The translations under genes and the position numbers were made by a program. This document shows positions 8,427 to 16,242 of a stretch of 41,698 nucleotides of DNA, piece after piece (position 1 is the stretch's first letter; each line of letters starts with the position of its first letter). Below the pieces are notes generated by a model. The model was not told where the DNA came from, did not search any database, and saw only the letters and a program-made list of their open reading frames with translations. Origin of the DNA: CAZMXI01 sp964570205 (GTDB lineage: Bacteria; Planctomycetota; Phycisphaerae; Tepidisphaerales; Tepidisphaeraceae); assembly GCA_964570205.1 (NCBI GenBank), contig CAZMXI010000012.1, positions 1 to 41,698 of the forward strand. Direction: 5' to 3'.

Positions 8427-10571
8427 TCAATCGACGGCTTTCCACTTGAACTCTGCGCCGCCCTTTCGGGCCGGGCTCGGGCCAGTGGCGGAGACGGTCA
8501 CCCGGCCAGGAGCGTTCGGTTTCGTGGCCAGGTAGCGGTGGTTCGTCAGCGACATCAGCATGGTGTCGCCGCGCATGAGGTTGACCCATTGGAAGGACTC
8601 GGCTTTGCCCGGCGCAGCGCCGGCGAGGTCCTTGAGAACCGCACCGTTCTCGCCGACGGAAATGAACCGGCCAGTGCTGGCCTTCAGCGCTACGCGGCCC
8701 AGGCCCAGATCGATGACCTGGAACCTGGCGTTCTGAGCCACGGCGGCGTTCGCGCCGGCCGCGATGTTGACGAGGGCGTTGTCTTGGGTGTCGGCGGCCA
8801 GGAAGGTACCGTCCGCCCCGCTGGTCAACACGATCGTCTTGCCCATCGGGATTTCGCGTTCGATGCCGCGCGCCCGTGGCTCATGGACGGTGTAGTTGTC
8901 AAAGTCGGCATACCCTCCGGGCTTGCCGGAGGTGTTGTAGTTGAACAGGGCGGGTCGTACGCCCTGGAACGTCGTCAACTGGAACCTCATCGTGAAGGGT
9001 CTGCCCAGAGGCGTGAATTCTCTGCCATCGGCGCTCCAACTGTAGATGGCTTCATCGGTGTCGAAGTTGCAGTGGATGCGCAGCCAGAGACGATTGGGCG
9101 GGCTGTCCGGGGCCTTGGTGATGTTGGGGGCTGCGGGGGCGCTGCCGCGGCCGCCTCGACCGCCTCGGCCGGGCATCGCGCCGGTAGCGTCCACCATTTG
9201 CAGCGTCAGGCCATCCGCCGACTTCACCACGCCGATCCAGGCATAGGGGGCGCTGAGCAGCGCCAGCCCGGCAGTGTCGCCGTTGGCCATGCCCGAAGCT
9301 TCGAGCTCGACGGTCATGATGGATTCGGGCCCGGGCGGCCGCTGGCAGAGGCTGTTGCGGGCACCGTAGAAGTCGGCTGCGGGCAGGGAATGGAGACGAA
9401 GCACTCCGGGCTTTTCCATCAACGACCACTTGGCATCATCGGGCACGTGGTTCCACTGCCAGTGCGGATTGAGCTTGCCGCTGTCAAAGTCATCGTCGTG
9501 AATGAACGCTGGCCTGGGATCCTGCTTGAAGCTGGTGTCGGGCTTGACCCACGTGTTGGGGGCCTTGCGGAGATTGCCAGGCAGGCCGATCAGCGGGAAG
9601 CCATCATCCCAGGTGATGGGCACGAGGTTGACCATGCGGCCAGCGCTGCCATGGTCTGACATGATGATGCTCCACCACTGCCCCGACGGGGTGTCCACGA
9701 TGCCCCCCTGGTGGAGCCAAAGGCCCCGGTCGTTCGCGTTGGCGCGTGCGGGCGTGGTTCCGGTCACACCGAGCGACTCGCCCTCGACCATGAGCGTGGC
9801 CCTCCACGGGCCGTCGATCGAGTCGGAAATGGCCACCATCTGGTTGACCGCGCCGCCGGGAATGGCCGAGACATCCACGTACTTGCCGTTGACCTTGTAG
9901 AGGTGATGGCCTTCGCCCATGCGCGCATTTAACTGGCGCCTGGGGGCGTCGGCTTTGAAGGACCGCAGGTCGGGATTGAGCTCTTCGATGGGGTAAGGGC
10001 TGCGGTTGCCGTGGATCATGTAGACCTTGCCATCATCATCGAAGAGGACCGACAGGTCATGCCTTCCGGGCAGTTGGTTGCGCTCCCACGGCCCCTTGAT
10101 GGACTTGGAGCGGAAGACCTGCAGGCCTGCGCCGTTGATGTTGGTGAAGACGTAGAACATCCCGTTGTGGTGGCGGAGGCAGGGCGCCCAGATACCTTGC
10201 CCGTAGATGTTCCTGCCGCCCTCGAGGCGGAAAGCCGGGCCAAGGTCGAGTCTGTCCATGCAGTAGCCGGCCAGTTCCCAGTTGACCAGGTCCTTGGACT
10301 GCATCAACTGCACGGCCGGATTCATGTGCATGGTCGTGCCGGCGAGGTAGTAGGTGTCGCCGACGCGGATTACGTCCGGATCTTCGAACTCCTCGTAGAA
10401 CAACGGGTTGCTGTAGGTCCCGTTGCCGTTGTCGGCGGTCCAGGCGGTCTTGCGCGATGCCGGCTCGGCGGCTGTGGCGTTGCGGCTCTCGCTCTCCAGC
10501 GAGCATGCGGCCAGGACGGCCGCGAGAGTGAGAACCGGAGTCGTCAAGGTGAAGCGGCGATACATGGTCAT
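8427..10571 (-). CDS. Lipoprotein GH43 glycosidase with GH43_C2-like and C-terminal trefoil-like domains
   Basis: 714 residues from the ATG at 10571, which has AGGAG 4 bases upstream (10565 is an alternative). A lipobox LAAC gives a predicted lipidated Cys23. The GH43 propeller spans about 50-340 with Asp64 in EDPDVIRV (base), Asp172 in HDLSVLFDDDG and Glu220 in MGEGHHLYK (acid). A concanavalin-like domain follows (about 380-560), interrupted near 470 by a Gly/Arg run (GRGGRGGRG). The last 135 residues (from KTIVLTSGADGTFLAAD) have repeated GRFISVGENGAV / NHRYLATKPNAPG strands like a fascin-type beta-trefoil, probably sugar-binding. Likely a surface or periplasmic arabinofuranosidase/xylosidase. 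A GPH transporter precedes it by 104 bp and probably shares the transcript. The frame extends further upstream but that stretch overlaps the transporter and is not protein-like. Confidence 0.84.
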   Translation of the reverse strand: MTMYRRFTLTTPVLTLAAVLAACSLESESRNATAAEPASRKTAWTADNGNGTYSNPLFYEEFEDPDVIRVGDTYYLAGTTMHMNPAVQLMQSKDLVNWELAGYCMDRLDLGPAFRLEGGRNIYGQGIWAPCLRHHNGMFYVFTNINGAGLQVFRSKSIKGPWERNQLPGRHDLSVLFDDDGKVYMIHGNRSPYPIEELNPDLRSFKADAPRRQLNARMGEGHHLYKVNGKYVDVSAIPGGAVNQMVAISDSIDGPWRATLMVEGESLGVTGTTPARANANDRGLWLHQGGIVDTPSGQWWSIIMSDHGSAGRMVNLVPITWDDGFPLIGLPGNLRKAPNTWVKPDTSFKQDPRPAFIHDDDFDSGKLNPHWQWNHVPDDAKWSLMEKPGVLRLHSLPAADFYGARNSLCQRPPGPESIMTVELEASGMANGDTAGLALLSAPYAWIGVVKSADGLTLQMVDATGAMPGRGGRGGRGSAPAAPNITKAPDSPPNRLWLRIHCNFDTDEAIYSWSADGREFTPLGRPFTMRFQLTTFQGVRPALFNYNTSGKPGGYADFDNYTVHEPRARGIEREIPMGKTIVLTSGADGTFLAADTQDNALVNIAAGANAAVAQNARFQVIDLGLGRVALKASTGRFISVGENGAVLKDLAGAAPGKAESFQWVNLMRGDTMLMSLTNHRYLATKPNAPGRVTVSATGPSPARKGGAEFKWKAVD

Positions 10572-10675
10572 CTTGCTCCTGCGAAAAGAAGCCATTTGTT
10601 CACGATGAATCACCCTCGAGCAGCGCTGTCCGCGGAGGCGAGGCCAAGCCGCACATTGGCCTGTCAACACCGATC

Positions 10676-12469
10676 CTAAGCCACGGCGGTCGAGGCGGCC
10701 TTCCGACGCTCGGCCAGTTCGCCTGCCATCCGCAGTGTGACTCCTCGATTCAATTTGTACATGATCAGCAAGGCCACGCAGACAAGGAACAACACGCCCG
10801 GCACAATCGTCGCGCAGACGCGGAATGCCTCGATCATCTCCGGCGATCGCGGATGATTGTCGTAGTCCTTGATCGCCTGGACGCCCAGTAGCGCGTAGGC
10901 GCCGACGGCCAGCCCCGCTTTGAGGCCAAACCCAATCGTGGCAAACACGATCCCCGTGGCGCGGCGGCCCGTCTGCCATTCCGAGTAATCCGCTACGTCG
11001 GCATACATCGCCCAGACCAGGGGGATCGTGGGACCGTAGAAGAGCGACGCGGTGATGGTCAGCAGCACCATCAGGCCGACATCCTTTGGGCCCAGGAAGT
11101 AGAAACCAATCGAGTTCAATCCGATCAGGACGAAACCGGCAATGGTGACGGCCTTCTTGCCAAACAGCTTAGCCAGCAGTGGGGCAAACATGATCGCAAG
11201 GATCATGATAGCTTTGCTCACCATGCCGATCAGTCCGTAAGCGGCGCTGGCGACATTGGAATGCTCGAGATCGTTGGGGTCCGCATGCACGATGTAGCCA
11301 AGCGTTTCCAGTATCCCCGGTGGGATCAACTCCTGCTGGATGCCCTTGGCGGCAGGCGAGAGCTTCTGCAGGCCCTCGGAACCGGTCGCCAGCGCGTGAT
11401 CGCGGGTGTCGAAAAGCTGAAGCTTGCCGTCAGCCGCGACACGCAGGTAGTAGTTGTTGCCGTCGATGAGCGTTCCAAGGTTCTCGCCGCCGCTCCCGTG
11501 CGTATAGGCGACCTTCTGCCCGGATGCAAGGCCGTGGTCAGCGCCGAGGTTAAGCGTGTTGGCGCCTGGGTCAATGACGCCGGGTGCGGAGGGATCGAAG
11601 AAGGGAAGCTTCTGTGTGAGTCCCAGGGGCTTGATGATCTTGTCGTAAAGCGCCTGCTTGTCGGCGTACGCCATGTAGTAGTGGTATTCAGCGCCGCCGC
11701 GGAAGGCCAGGATGCCGAAATGGACCAGAGTCATGAAGAACATGATCGCCCAGGGGCTGTTCTTCAGCAGATCGCGCAGATCCGTCTTGAGCGAAGTCTG
11801 CGTCAGTGTGGGCTTGATGCGTTCCCGCGTCGTGAAGAAGGTGACCAGGAAACACAGCACGCAGATGCCGGCGTAAAGGCCAAAGGTCATCTGCCAGCCT
11901 CGTGCGACGTCGCCCTTCGGCATCTCCGGCGTGTGCGGGCCGGCAAATTTCGCCACCAGAACCAGCGTGAATCCCTGCACGATAAACTGAGCCGCATTGA
12001 CCGCGATGAAGCGAAAACTGTTGAGCTTCGATCTCTCCTGGATATCCGCCGACATCACCCCGCCGAGGGCGGCATAAGGCATATTGTTGGCCGAGTACAG
12101 CGTCATCAGGAGCGTGTTGGTGATGACGGCGTATGCAACCAGCGCCCCGTCCTCCAATCCAGGCGTGGTGTAGGCCAGGTACATGACGATGCCCCATGGC
12201 AGCGCAGTCCAGAGAATCCACGGGCGAAAACTCCCCCATCGCGTGCGAGTGCGATCCGCCAGGGCGCCCATGATCGGATCGAAGAAGGCATCCCAGAGAC
12301 GCGGGATCAGGATGATCAAACCGGCGGTCGAGGCTGAGAGCTTCATCACGTCGGTGTAGAACGCGGCCTGAAAGAGGATCATCGACATGAAGACGAAGTT
12401 GGCGGCCGCGTCCGCAGCGCTGTAGCCGATCTTTTCGTGGAGAGGAATCTGTTGAGATTTGTCTGTCAT
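10676..12469 (-). CDS. GPH-family (MFS) sugar symporter with an extracytoplasmic insert domain
   Basis: 597 residues, about 110 longer than the paralogue at 3197-4651. Helices 1-7 occupy about 19-268 with the GPH signature ALADRTRTRWGSFRPW (70-84), and helices 8-12 about 404-590. Between helices 7 and 8, a loop expected to face the periplasm, lies an extra segment of about 115 residues (285-400) with the pattern GLASGQKVAYTHG...LIDGNNYYLRV...KLQLFD. The transporter probably imports xylan-derived oligosaccharides with H+ or Na+. It is the first gene after a LacI-type operator and promoter (12516-12560), and the lipoprotein GH43 follows. The ribosome site is weak (GAGA about 9 bases upstream of 12469). 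Confidence 0.86.
   Translation of the reverse strand: MTDKSQQIPLHEKIGYSAADAAANFVFMSMILFQAAFYTDVMKLSASTAGLIILIPRLWDAFFDPIMGALADRTRTRWGSFRPWILWTALPWGIVMYLAYTTPGLEDGALVAYAVITNTLLMTLYSANNMPYAALGGVMSADIQERSKLNSFRFIAVNAAQFIVQGFTLVLVAKFAGPHTPEMPKGDVARGWQMTFGLYAGICVLCFLVTFFTTRERIKPTLTQTSLKTDLRDLLKNSPWAIMFFMTLVHFGILAFRGGAEYHYYMAYADKQALYDKIIKPLGLTQKLPFFDPSAPGVIDPGANTLNLGADHGLASGQKVAYTHGSGGENLGTLIDGNNYYLRVAADGKLQLFDTRDHALATGSEGLQKLSPAAKGIQQELIPPGILETLGYIVHADPNDLEHSNVASAAYGLIGMVSKAIMILAIMFAPLLAKLFGKKAVTIAGFVLIGLNSIGFYFLGPKDVGLMVLLTITASLFYGPTIPLVWAMYADVADYSEWQTGRRATGIVFATIGFGLKAGLAVGAYALLGVQAIKDYDNHPRSPEMIEAFRVCATIVPGVLFLVCVALLIMYKLNRGVTLRMAGELAERRKAASTAVA
11375..11581 (-). other. Insert domain coding segment inside GPH transporter
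   Basis: Encodes about residues 297-365 of the transporter. The pattern is VIDPGANTLNLGADHGL, then ASGQKVAYTHG, TLIDGNNYYLRV and KLQLFDTRDHA. From memory it resembles a repeat unit of very large bacterial surface proteins (NTIDLG..HG..TGDAVVY...GGLTDGTTYYV...KLA). It does not look like membrane sequence. Placement between helices 7 and 8 puts it outside the cytoplasmic membrane if the fold is standard. Confidence 0.6.
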
Positions 12470-12515
12470 CTGGCGATCTCGGTTTCAGCCCGATCGGCGC
12501 AGGGCCAAGGATACA

Positions 12516-12560
12516 GGTAATCGTTTACCCAAATCTATCCCATCGTCATAGCCGCGTCAA
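12516..12560 (-). promoter_or_regulatory. Promoter and LacI-type operator of the GPH transporter/GH43 transcript
   Basis: On the minus strand: TTGACG (12555-12560), 17-bp spacer, TAGATT (12532-12537), two bases, then the near-perfect palindrome GGTAAACGATTACC (12516-12529). The palindrome covers the predicted start of transcription near 12525, the classic place for steric repression. The same two hexamers with the same spacing recur at 16092-16120. The leader to the ATG is about 55 bases. The site is also about 96 bp upstream of the divergent LacI gene. Confidence 0.75.
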
Positions 12561-12588
12561 CGCGGCCTGCCGTGTTCAAGGGGGACTA

Positions 12589-12618
12589 TTTACGGGGCGT
12601 CAGGCCGCGGTCTATACT
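12589..12618 (+). promoter_or_regulatory. Candidate promoter of the LacI-family gene, leaderless start
   Basis: TTTACG (12589-12594), 18 bp, TATACT (12613-12618). The GTG start codon at 12625 lies 6 bases after the -10 box, exactly where transcription should start, so the mRNA would have essentially no 5' leader. No Shine-Dalgarno sequence is present. This is pattern matching only. Confidence 0.5.
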
Positions 12619-12624
12619 GTTTGT

Positions 12625-13731
12625 GTGTCAAAGGCCCGCCCCACGCTCATCGATGTAGCCAGGCTTTCCGGCGTCACCCCCGCGACGGTCAGCCGTGTCC
12701 TAAACAAGAAAGCCAAGTTCTCCGTAAGTGAAGCCGTCCGTGAACGGATTCTCGCCGCCGCCGAACGGCTCGGGTATGCGCCGGACCTTGCCGCTCGCAG
12801 CCTGAACACGCAGCGCACGCAGATCATCGGCGTGTTCACTTCCCCCCATACCCACATCGCCGAGGGTATCTATGAGTTGCTTCTGGACGGCATCGCTGAA
12901 GTGCTGCGGGCCAGCGAATACGATGTCTTTTTTGACCTCAGCGCTGCCCGCAAGCACGCCATCCCCTTCTGGCGTTTTGACGGCGCGGTGCTGCTCCAGT
13001 CACCCCCTGTGGAAATGATCGCCGAGCTCGACCGCCGGCGCGTCCCCTATGTCTGTGTGAACGAGAAGCTGGGCAACCCCATGGCCCAAGTGCTTGCGGA
13101 CGACCGGATGGGCATGCGCAGCGCGGTGGAGCATCTTCGCCAGCTCGGGCATCGCCGCATCGCGTACGCAAATGCGCGCGCAACCTATCTCTCCCATTAC
13201 TCGGTCACCGAGCGCTACGAGGCACTGCTGCAATTGGTGGGCAAGCTGAGAATCGGCCTTGCCCGGGGACACAACGCGCCATTCTGTTCCGCCTCCGAGT
13301 TCCTGCGCGATACCGTGCTCGCGGACAAGGCAACAGCGATCATCACCTACGACCACCACATAGCCGTAACGCTCGTCGGAACGGCTCACGCGATGGGTAT
13401 TCGTATTCCTGACGATGTGAGCCTCGTCTGCTTCAACGATGTGTTCCCGGTCTCCCTGATGCCCCCGCCTCTGACCGCGGTAAGCGTGTCCGGCCGCGAG
13501 ATGGGGCGGATTGGCGCCGGGCTGCTTCTGAATAGTCTCGGACAGTCAGAACCTCCGATTGCGCCCAAGGAGGTGCGCGTGGCCGAGGAGTTGGTCGTTC
13601 GCCGCTCTACCGCGCCGGCGCCGTCCTCCCGCCACAAGGGCAAGAACCGCGCGCCGGACGCCGCGAACGATCTTCTGAGAGACCCTTCCTCCGCATCGGA
13701 ACGCGGAGCCAAGCCTGGTTCCTCAAGTTGA
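12625..13731 (+). CDS. LacI-family transcriptional regulator
   Basis: 368 residues from GTG at 12625. The N-terminal helix-turn-helix and hinge are textbook: TLIDVARLSGVTPATVSRVLN (7-27), then LGYAPDLAARSLNTQRTQIIGVF. The periplasmic-binding-like effector domain runs about 60-325 with LGHRRIAYAN, AIITYDHHIAV and IPDDVSLVCFND. The last 40 residues are low-complexity and probably disordered. LacI proteins bind 14-20 bp palindromes with a central CG and release DNA on binding a sugar. Three such sites (12516-12529, 16032-16045, 16122-16135) overlap promoters of flanking glycosidase and transporter genes, so this protein is probably their repressor. The inducer is plausibly a xylan-derived sugar. 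It is divergent from the GPH transporter gene. Confidence 0.92.
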   Translation: MSKARPTLIDVARLSGVTPATVSRVLNKKAKFSVSEAVRERILAAAERLGYAPDLAARSLNTQRTQIIGVFTSPHTHIAEGIYELLLDGIAEVLRASEYDVFFDLSAARKHAIPFWRFDGAVLLQSPPVEMIAELDRRRVPYVCVNEKLGNPMAQVLADDRMGMRSAVEHLRQLGHRRIAYANARATYLSHYSVTERYEALLQLVGKLRIGLARGHNAPFCSASEFLRDTVLADKATAIITYDHHIAVTLVGTAHAMGIRIPDDVSLVCFNDVFPVSLMPPPLTAVSVSGREMGRIGAGLLLNSLGQSEPPIAPKEVRVAEELVVRRSTAPAPSSRHKGKNRAPDAANDLLRDPSSASERGAKPGSSS

Positions 13732-13805
13732 CCTCGCCACTCAGCGAATTCGCATCGGCAAACTCATTGTGAGCAGGTCGAGCCTTTGGCGAAGCACGCG
13801 GCGCC

Positions 13806-16004
13806 CTATCCTTCGCGATCCGCGGACGCATCGGCAGCCTCTCCCAACCACAACGCGGACGTGATGATGCGCGGATACCACCGGCTTGCCTTTGCGATTC
13901 CGTCAATGAACTGATCGGAGCAGGCCCAGTAACCGCTACCGTCCGTCTGCCATTTCAAATGGGCATTATCGGCCTGCTTGAGGAGGGCGGCGAGCTCCGG
14001 ATCCTGATCGAGCTGGAACACCTCGCGTGCGACATGCATGAAGATGGCGATCTTGCTCATCCAGGAGTTGGATGAGGTGGAAGAAAGTCGAATCCCGCCA
14101 TCGGGGAACAAATTGCGCCGTTCCGGGTCCTTCAGCAGAGCGACGACATGTCGCTTAAGCACGGCGCACAGCGACGGGGCGACTTCCCATGGATCGGCTC
14201 CCCACGCCAACGGATAGAGCAGGCCTTCGGCGGCGGGGAGGATGCGCGACCGATGTCCGCTGCTGTCCTTCTCAAACACGGCGGGAATGACGCCGTCCGG
14301 GCCCACGTGATGGATCACGGATTGCTCAGCGAGCTTCGCCCGACGTGCGGCCATGTCCCGGTGGCTCTGCCACGAGTCTCCGAGCCTGTCGAACACCATC
14401 CCCAGCCCGACAAAGCTAGCCCAGAATTTGACGGCCAGGTAGAGGCTGTTGCGGGTCTGGGCGAGGGAATGATCCAGCGAGTCGTAGGTGGTGATCTCCG
14501 CCCCCGTGCCACACCGGGCGCTGTCATAGGAGGGGATGGCGGCTTCCCCTCCCCGATTACCAAGGCTATCCAGGCATGCGGCAAGGATGTGGCTGTTCTG
14601 TTGCGCCCAGTCAGAATCGGCGGTCTTCTTCACGTATGTCGCGGCCATCAGCACCCAGTTACATAGTTGCTCGGCGGTCATCTGGCTGAAGCAGACGGCA
14701 GGCAGATCGGGCAGTTCATAGCTGCTTTGGGCGTGCGGGGTGAAGTTGTTGTGAGCGCCCATATCGTGGGTAAAGCTGATTCCCCCAGGCAACACACCAT
14801 CGATGCGACCCGTGCTCCCGCCGGGCTTGAGCACATCGCAGAAGCTGTAATGCCGGACGAAATTATCCAGCAGATTGCGGACAACCCAGGGATTCTGATC
14901 CAACTCCCAGAAAGCTTGATCGACGCTGAGGTCCAGCGTGTTCATCATGCAGTACTCGCCCTCGTTCACGTTCCAGAAAGGTTCACCGGCGATGTCCAGC
15001 AACTGCGTGCTGCCGTAATAACTCCGGGTGGCATGCGCGATCATGAATTGCTGGTCGGCGGTGAGTGCCGACTGGAGCAGCCTTCGATCAAGTTCCTCGC
15101 ATGGTGGACGAGGATCGCCCCGCTCCAAAGCGGCGGCGAGCACGTCTTCAAGGCCCGCGAAGTACCTGGTGTATAGATACTGCCCCACCAGACCGGTCGT
15201 CACGTTGCCTTCCATGTAACATCCAAAGGCAAGGCGTAGGGTGCGGCGCTGGCCGGCGGGGACCTCCATCGCCAGTCCGGGGCACGACCCCAGCCGATGG
15301 GGCACGGCCTCGGCGAGCCCCTGCTCCGGCGACCAGCGGCAGAACAGCACCGGCGCGGCCGGCACGCCGCCTGGATTTACAATCTCGCCCAACACGCCGT
15401 AGGCACGACGCTGGCCGAAGCCTCTCCGGCCAGCGGTCGCCATTTCGATCGGCCACCACCCTGGCTCATTGAAGTTCACGGCGAAGAACGCCGTCCGCGC
15501 CCGATTTCCTCGCATGTTGTCAACTGTCAGTTCGGCCACGACCGCTGGGACCAGGGCATGCCGCATGGCTGACGGATCGGCTGTCGCGGGATCGGGTATT
15601 GGGCCAAAGGGCGTGAATACGGTGAACGTGAAGTCTTCCGTGGACCACGCATCCGTCGCCCAGCCATAATGGCGCCGAATCTGTTCTCGCTGAAATGCAA
15701 GCACCTTCGGAGCCACGTTCTGCTCTGCGGGGCCAGCCTGCTCGCCCTGGAAATCCGCGGCGCCCGCGCCGCCGGGCTTGGCGCTGGCAAAGAAGGGAAG
15801 ACATTTCAAGGGAGCGTTGTCGAAACGCCCCCCATCCTTGACGCCGATGAACAGATCCTGATTCGCCGGCTTGCCAATCTGCGCTCCGACACCTCCGCGC
15901 GTACCGAAGTTCCCGCACGCGAAGGTCATGAAGGCGCCCATGGGAGAGTGCTGGGCGTTAAAGCTGATGTTTCCGGAAAACGGGGGAATCAAGCTGTTGG
16001 ACAT
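13806..16004 (-). CDS. GH52 beta-xylosidase
   Basis: 732 residues from ATG 16004; a TTG six codons upstream is less likely. No signal peptide, so probably cytoplasmic. It follows the GH52 layout from end to end: FNAQHSPMGAF (15-25), LVPAVVAELTVDN, MIAHATRSYYGSTQLL (321-336), NVNEGEYCMMNT with Glu348 (nucleophile position), PGGISFTHDMG, GAEITTYDSLD with Asp508 (acid/base position), and a C-terminal FPDGGIRLSSTSSNSW. Geobacillus GH52 enzymes (about 705 residues) are retaining beta-xylosidases with the equivalent Glu357 and Asp517. It would cleave imported xylo-oligosaccharides. It has its own promoter with a LacI-type operator, divergent from the GH67 operon. GH52 is a small family. Confidence 0.9.
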   Translation of the reverse strand: MSNSLIPPFSGNISFNAQHSPMGAFMTFACGNFGTRGGVGAQIGKPANQDLFIGVKDGGRFDNAPLKCLPFFASAKPGGAGAADFQGEQAGPAEQNVAPKVLAFQREQIRRHYGWATDAWSTEDFTFTVFTPFGPIPDPATADPSAMRHALVPAVVAELTVDNMRGNRARTAFFAVNFNEPGWWPIEMATAGRRGFGQRRAYGVLGEIVNPGGVPAAPVLFCRWSPEQGLAEAVPHRLGSCPGLAMEVPAGQRRTLRLAFGCYMEGNVTTGLVGQYLYTRYFAGLEDVLAAALERGDPRPPCEELDRRLLQSALTADQQFMIAHATRSYYGSTQLLDIAGEPFWNVNEGEYCMMNTLDLSVDQAFWELDQNPWVVRNLLDNFVRHYSFCDVLKPGGSTGRIDGVLPGGISFTHDMGAHNNFTPHAQSSYELPDLPAVCFSQMTAEQLCNWVLMAATYVKKTADSDWAQQNSHILAACLDSLGNRGGEAAIPSYDSARCGTGAEITTYDSLDHSLAQTRNSLYLAVKFWASFVGLGMVFDRLGDSWQSHRDMAARRAKLAEQSVIHHVGPDGVIPAVFEKDSSGHRSRILPAAEGLLYPLAWGADPWEVAPSLCAVLKRHVVALLKDPERRNLFPDGGIRLSSTSSNSWMSKIAIFMHVAREVFQLDQDPELAALLKQADNAHLKWQTDGSGYWACSDQFIDGIAKASRWYPRIITSALWLGEAADASADREG

Positions 16005-16031
16005 GTGCCGCTCACAAATCAAGAGTAAATA

Positions 16032-16075
16032 GGCAATCGTTTACCTAAAGTAGAATCGCGCTGTAGCGATGTCAA
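16032..16075 (-). promoter_or_regulatory. Promoter and LacI-type operator of the GH52 gene
   Basis: On the minus strand: consensus TTGACA (16070-16075), 17 bp, TACTTT (16047-16052), one base, then GGTAAACGATTGCC (16032-16045). The operator covers the predicted start near 16040; the leader to the ATG at 16004 is about 35 bases. It differs from the site at 12516-12529 by one base. Confidence 0.75.
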
Positions 16076-16091
16076 GAAACCCCCCTTCTGC

Positions 16092-16135
16092 TTGACGCAC
16101 GATCCTGGCAAAAGTAGATTAGGTAAACGCTTGCT
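16092..16135 (+). promoter_or_regulatory. Promoter and LacI-type operator of the malectin/MFS/URO-D/GH67 transcript
   Basis: TTGACG (16092-16097), 17 bp, TAGATT (16115-16120), one base, then GGTAAACGCTTGCT (16122-16135). The hexamers and spacing are identical to the promoter at 12532-12560. The operator is a little less symmetric than the other two. Predicted transcription start near 16127 gives a leader of about 116 bases to the ATG at 16243; nothing was recognised within the leader. Confidence 0.75.
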
Positions 16136-16242
16136 TAGACGCGGCGAGGGTGTCATGCCCTGGCACCTTCCGGTCGCTTCACAACGCTGCGTTGGAATGC
16201 GAGTGGAGTCTTCTGATCACGTGCTTCACAGGGAGTAGGACA

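Noticed and set aside
10572..10979. N-terminal extension of the lipoprotein GH43 frame
   Set aside because: It overlaps the transporter gene, is arginine-rich, and the lipoprotein signal starts only at 10571 with AGGAG just upstream.
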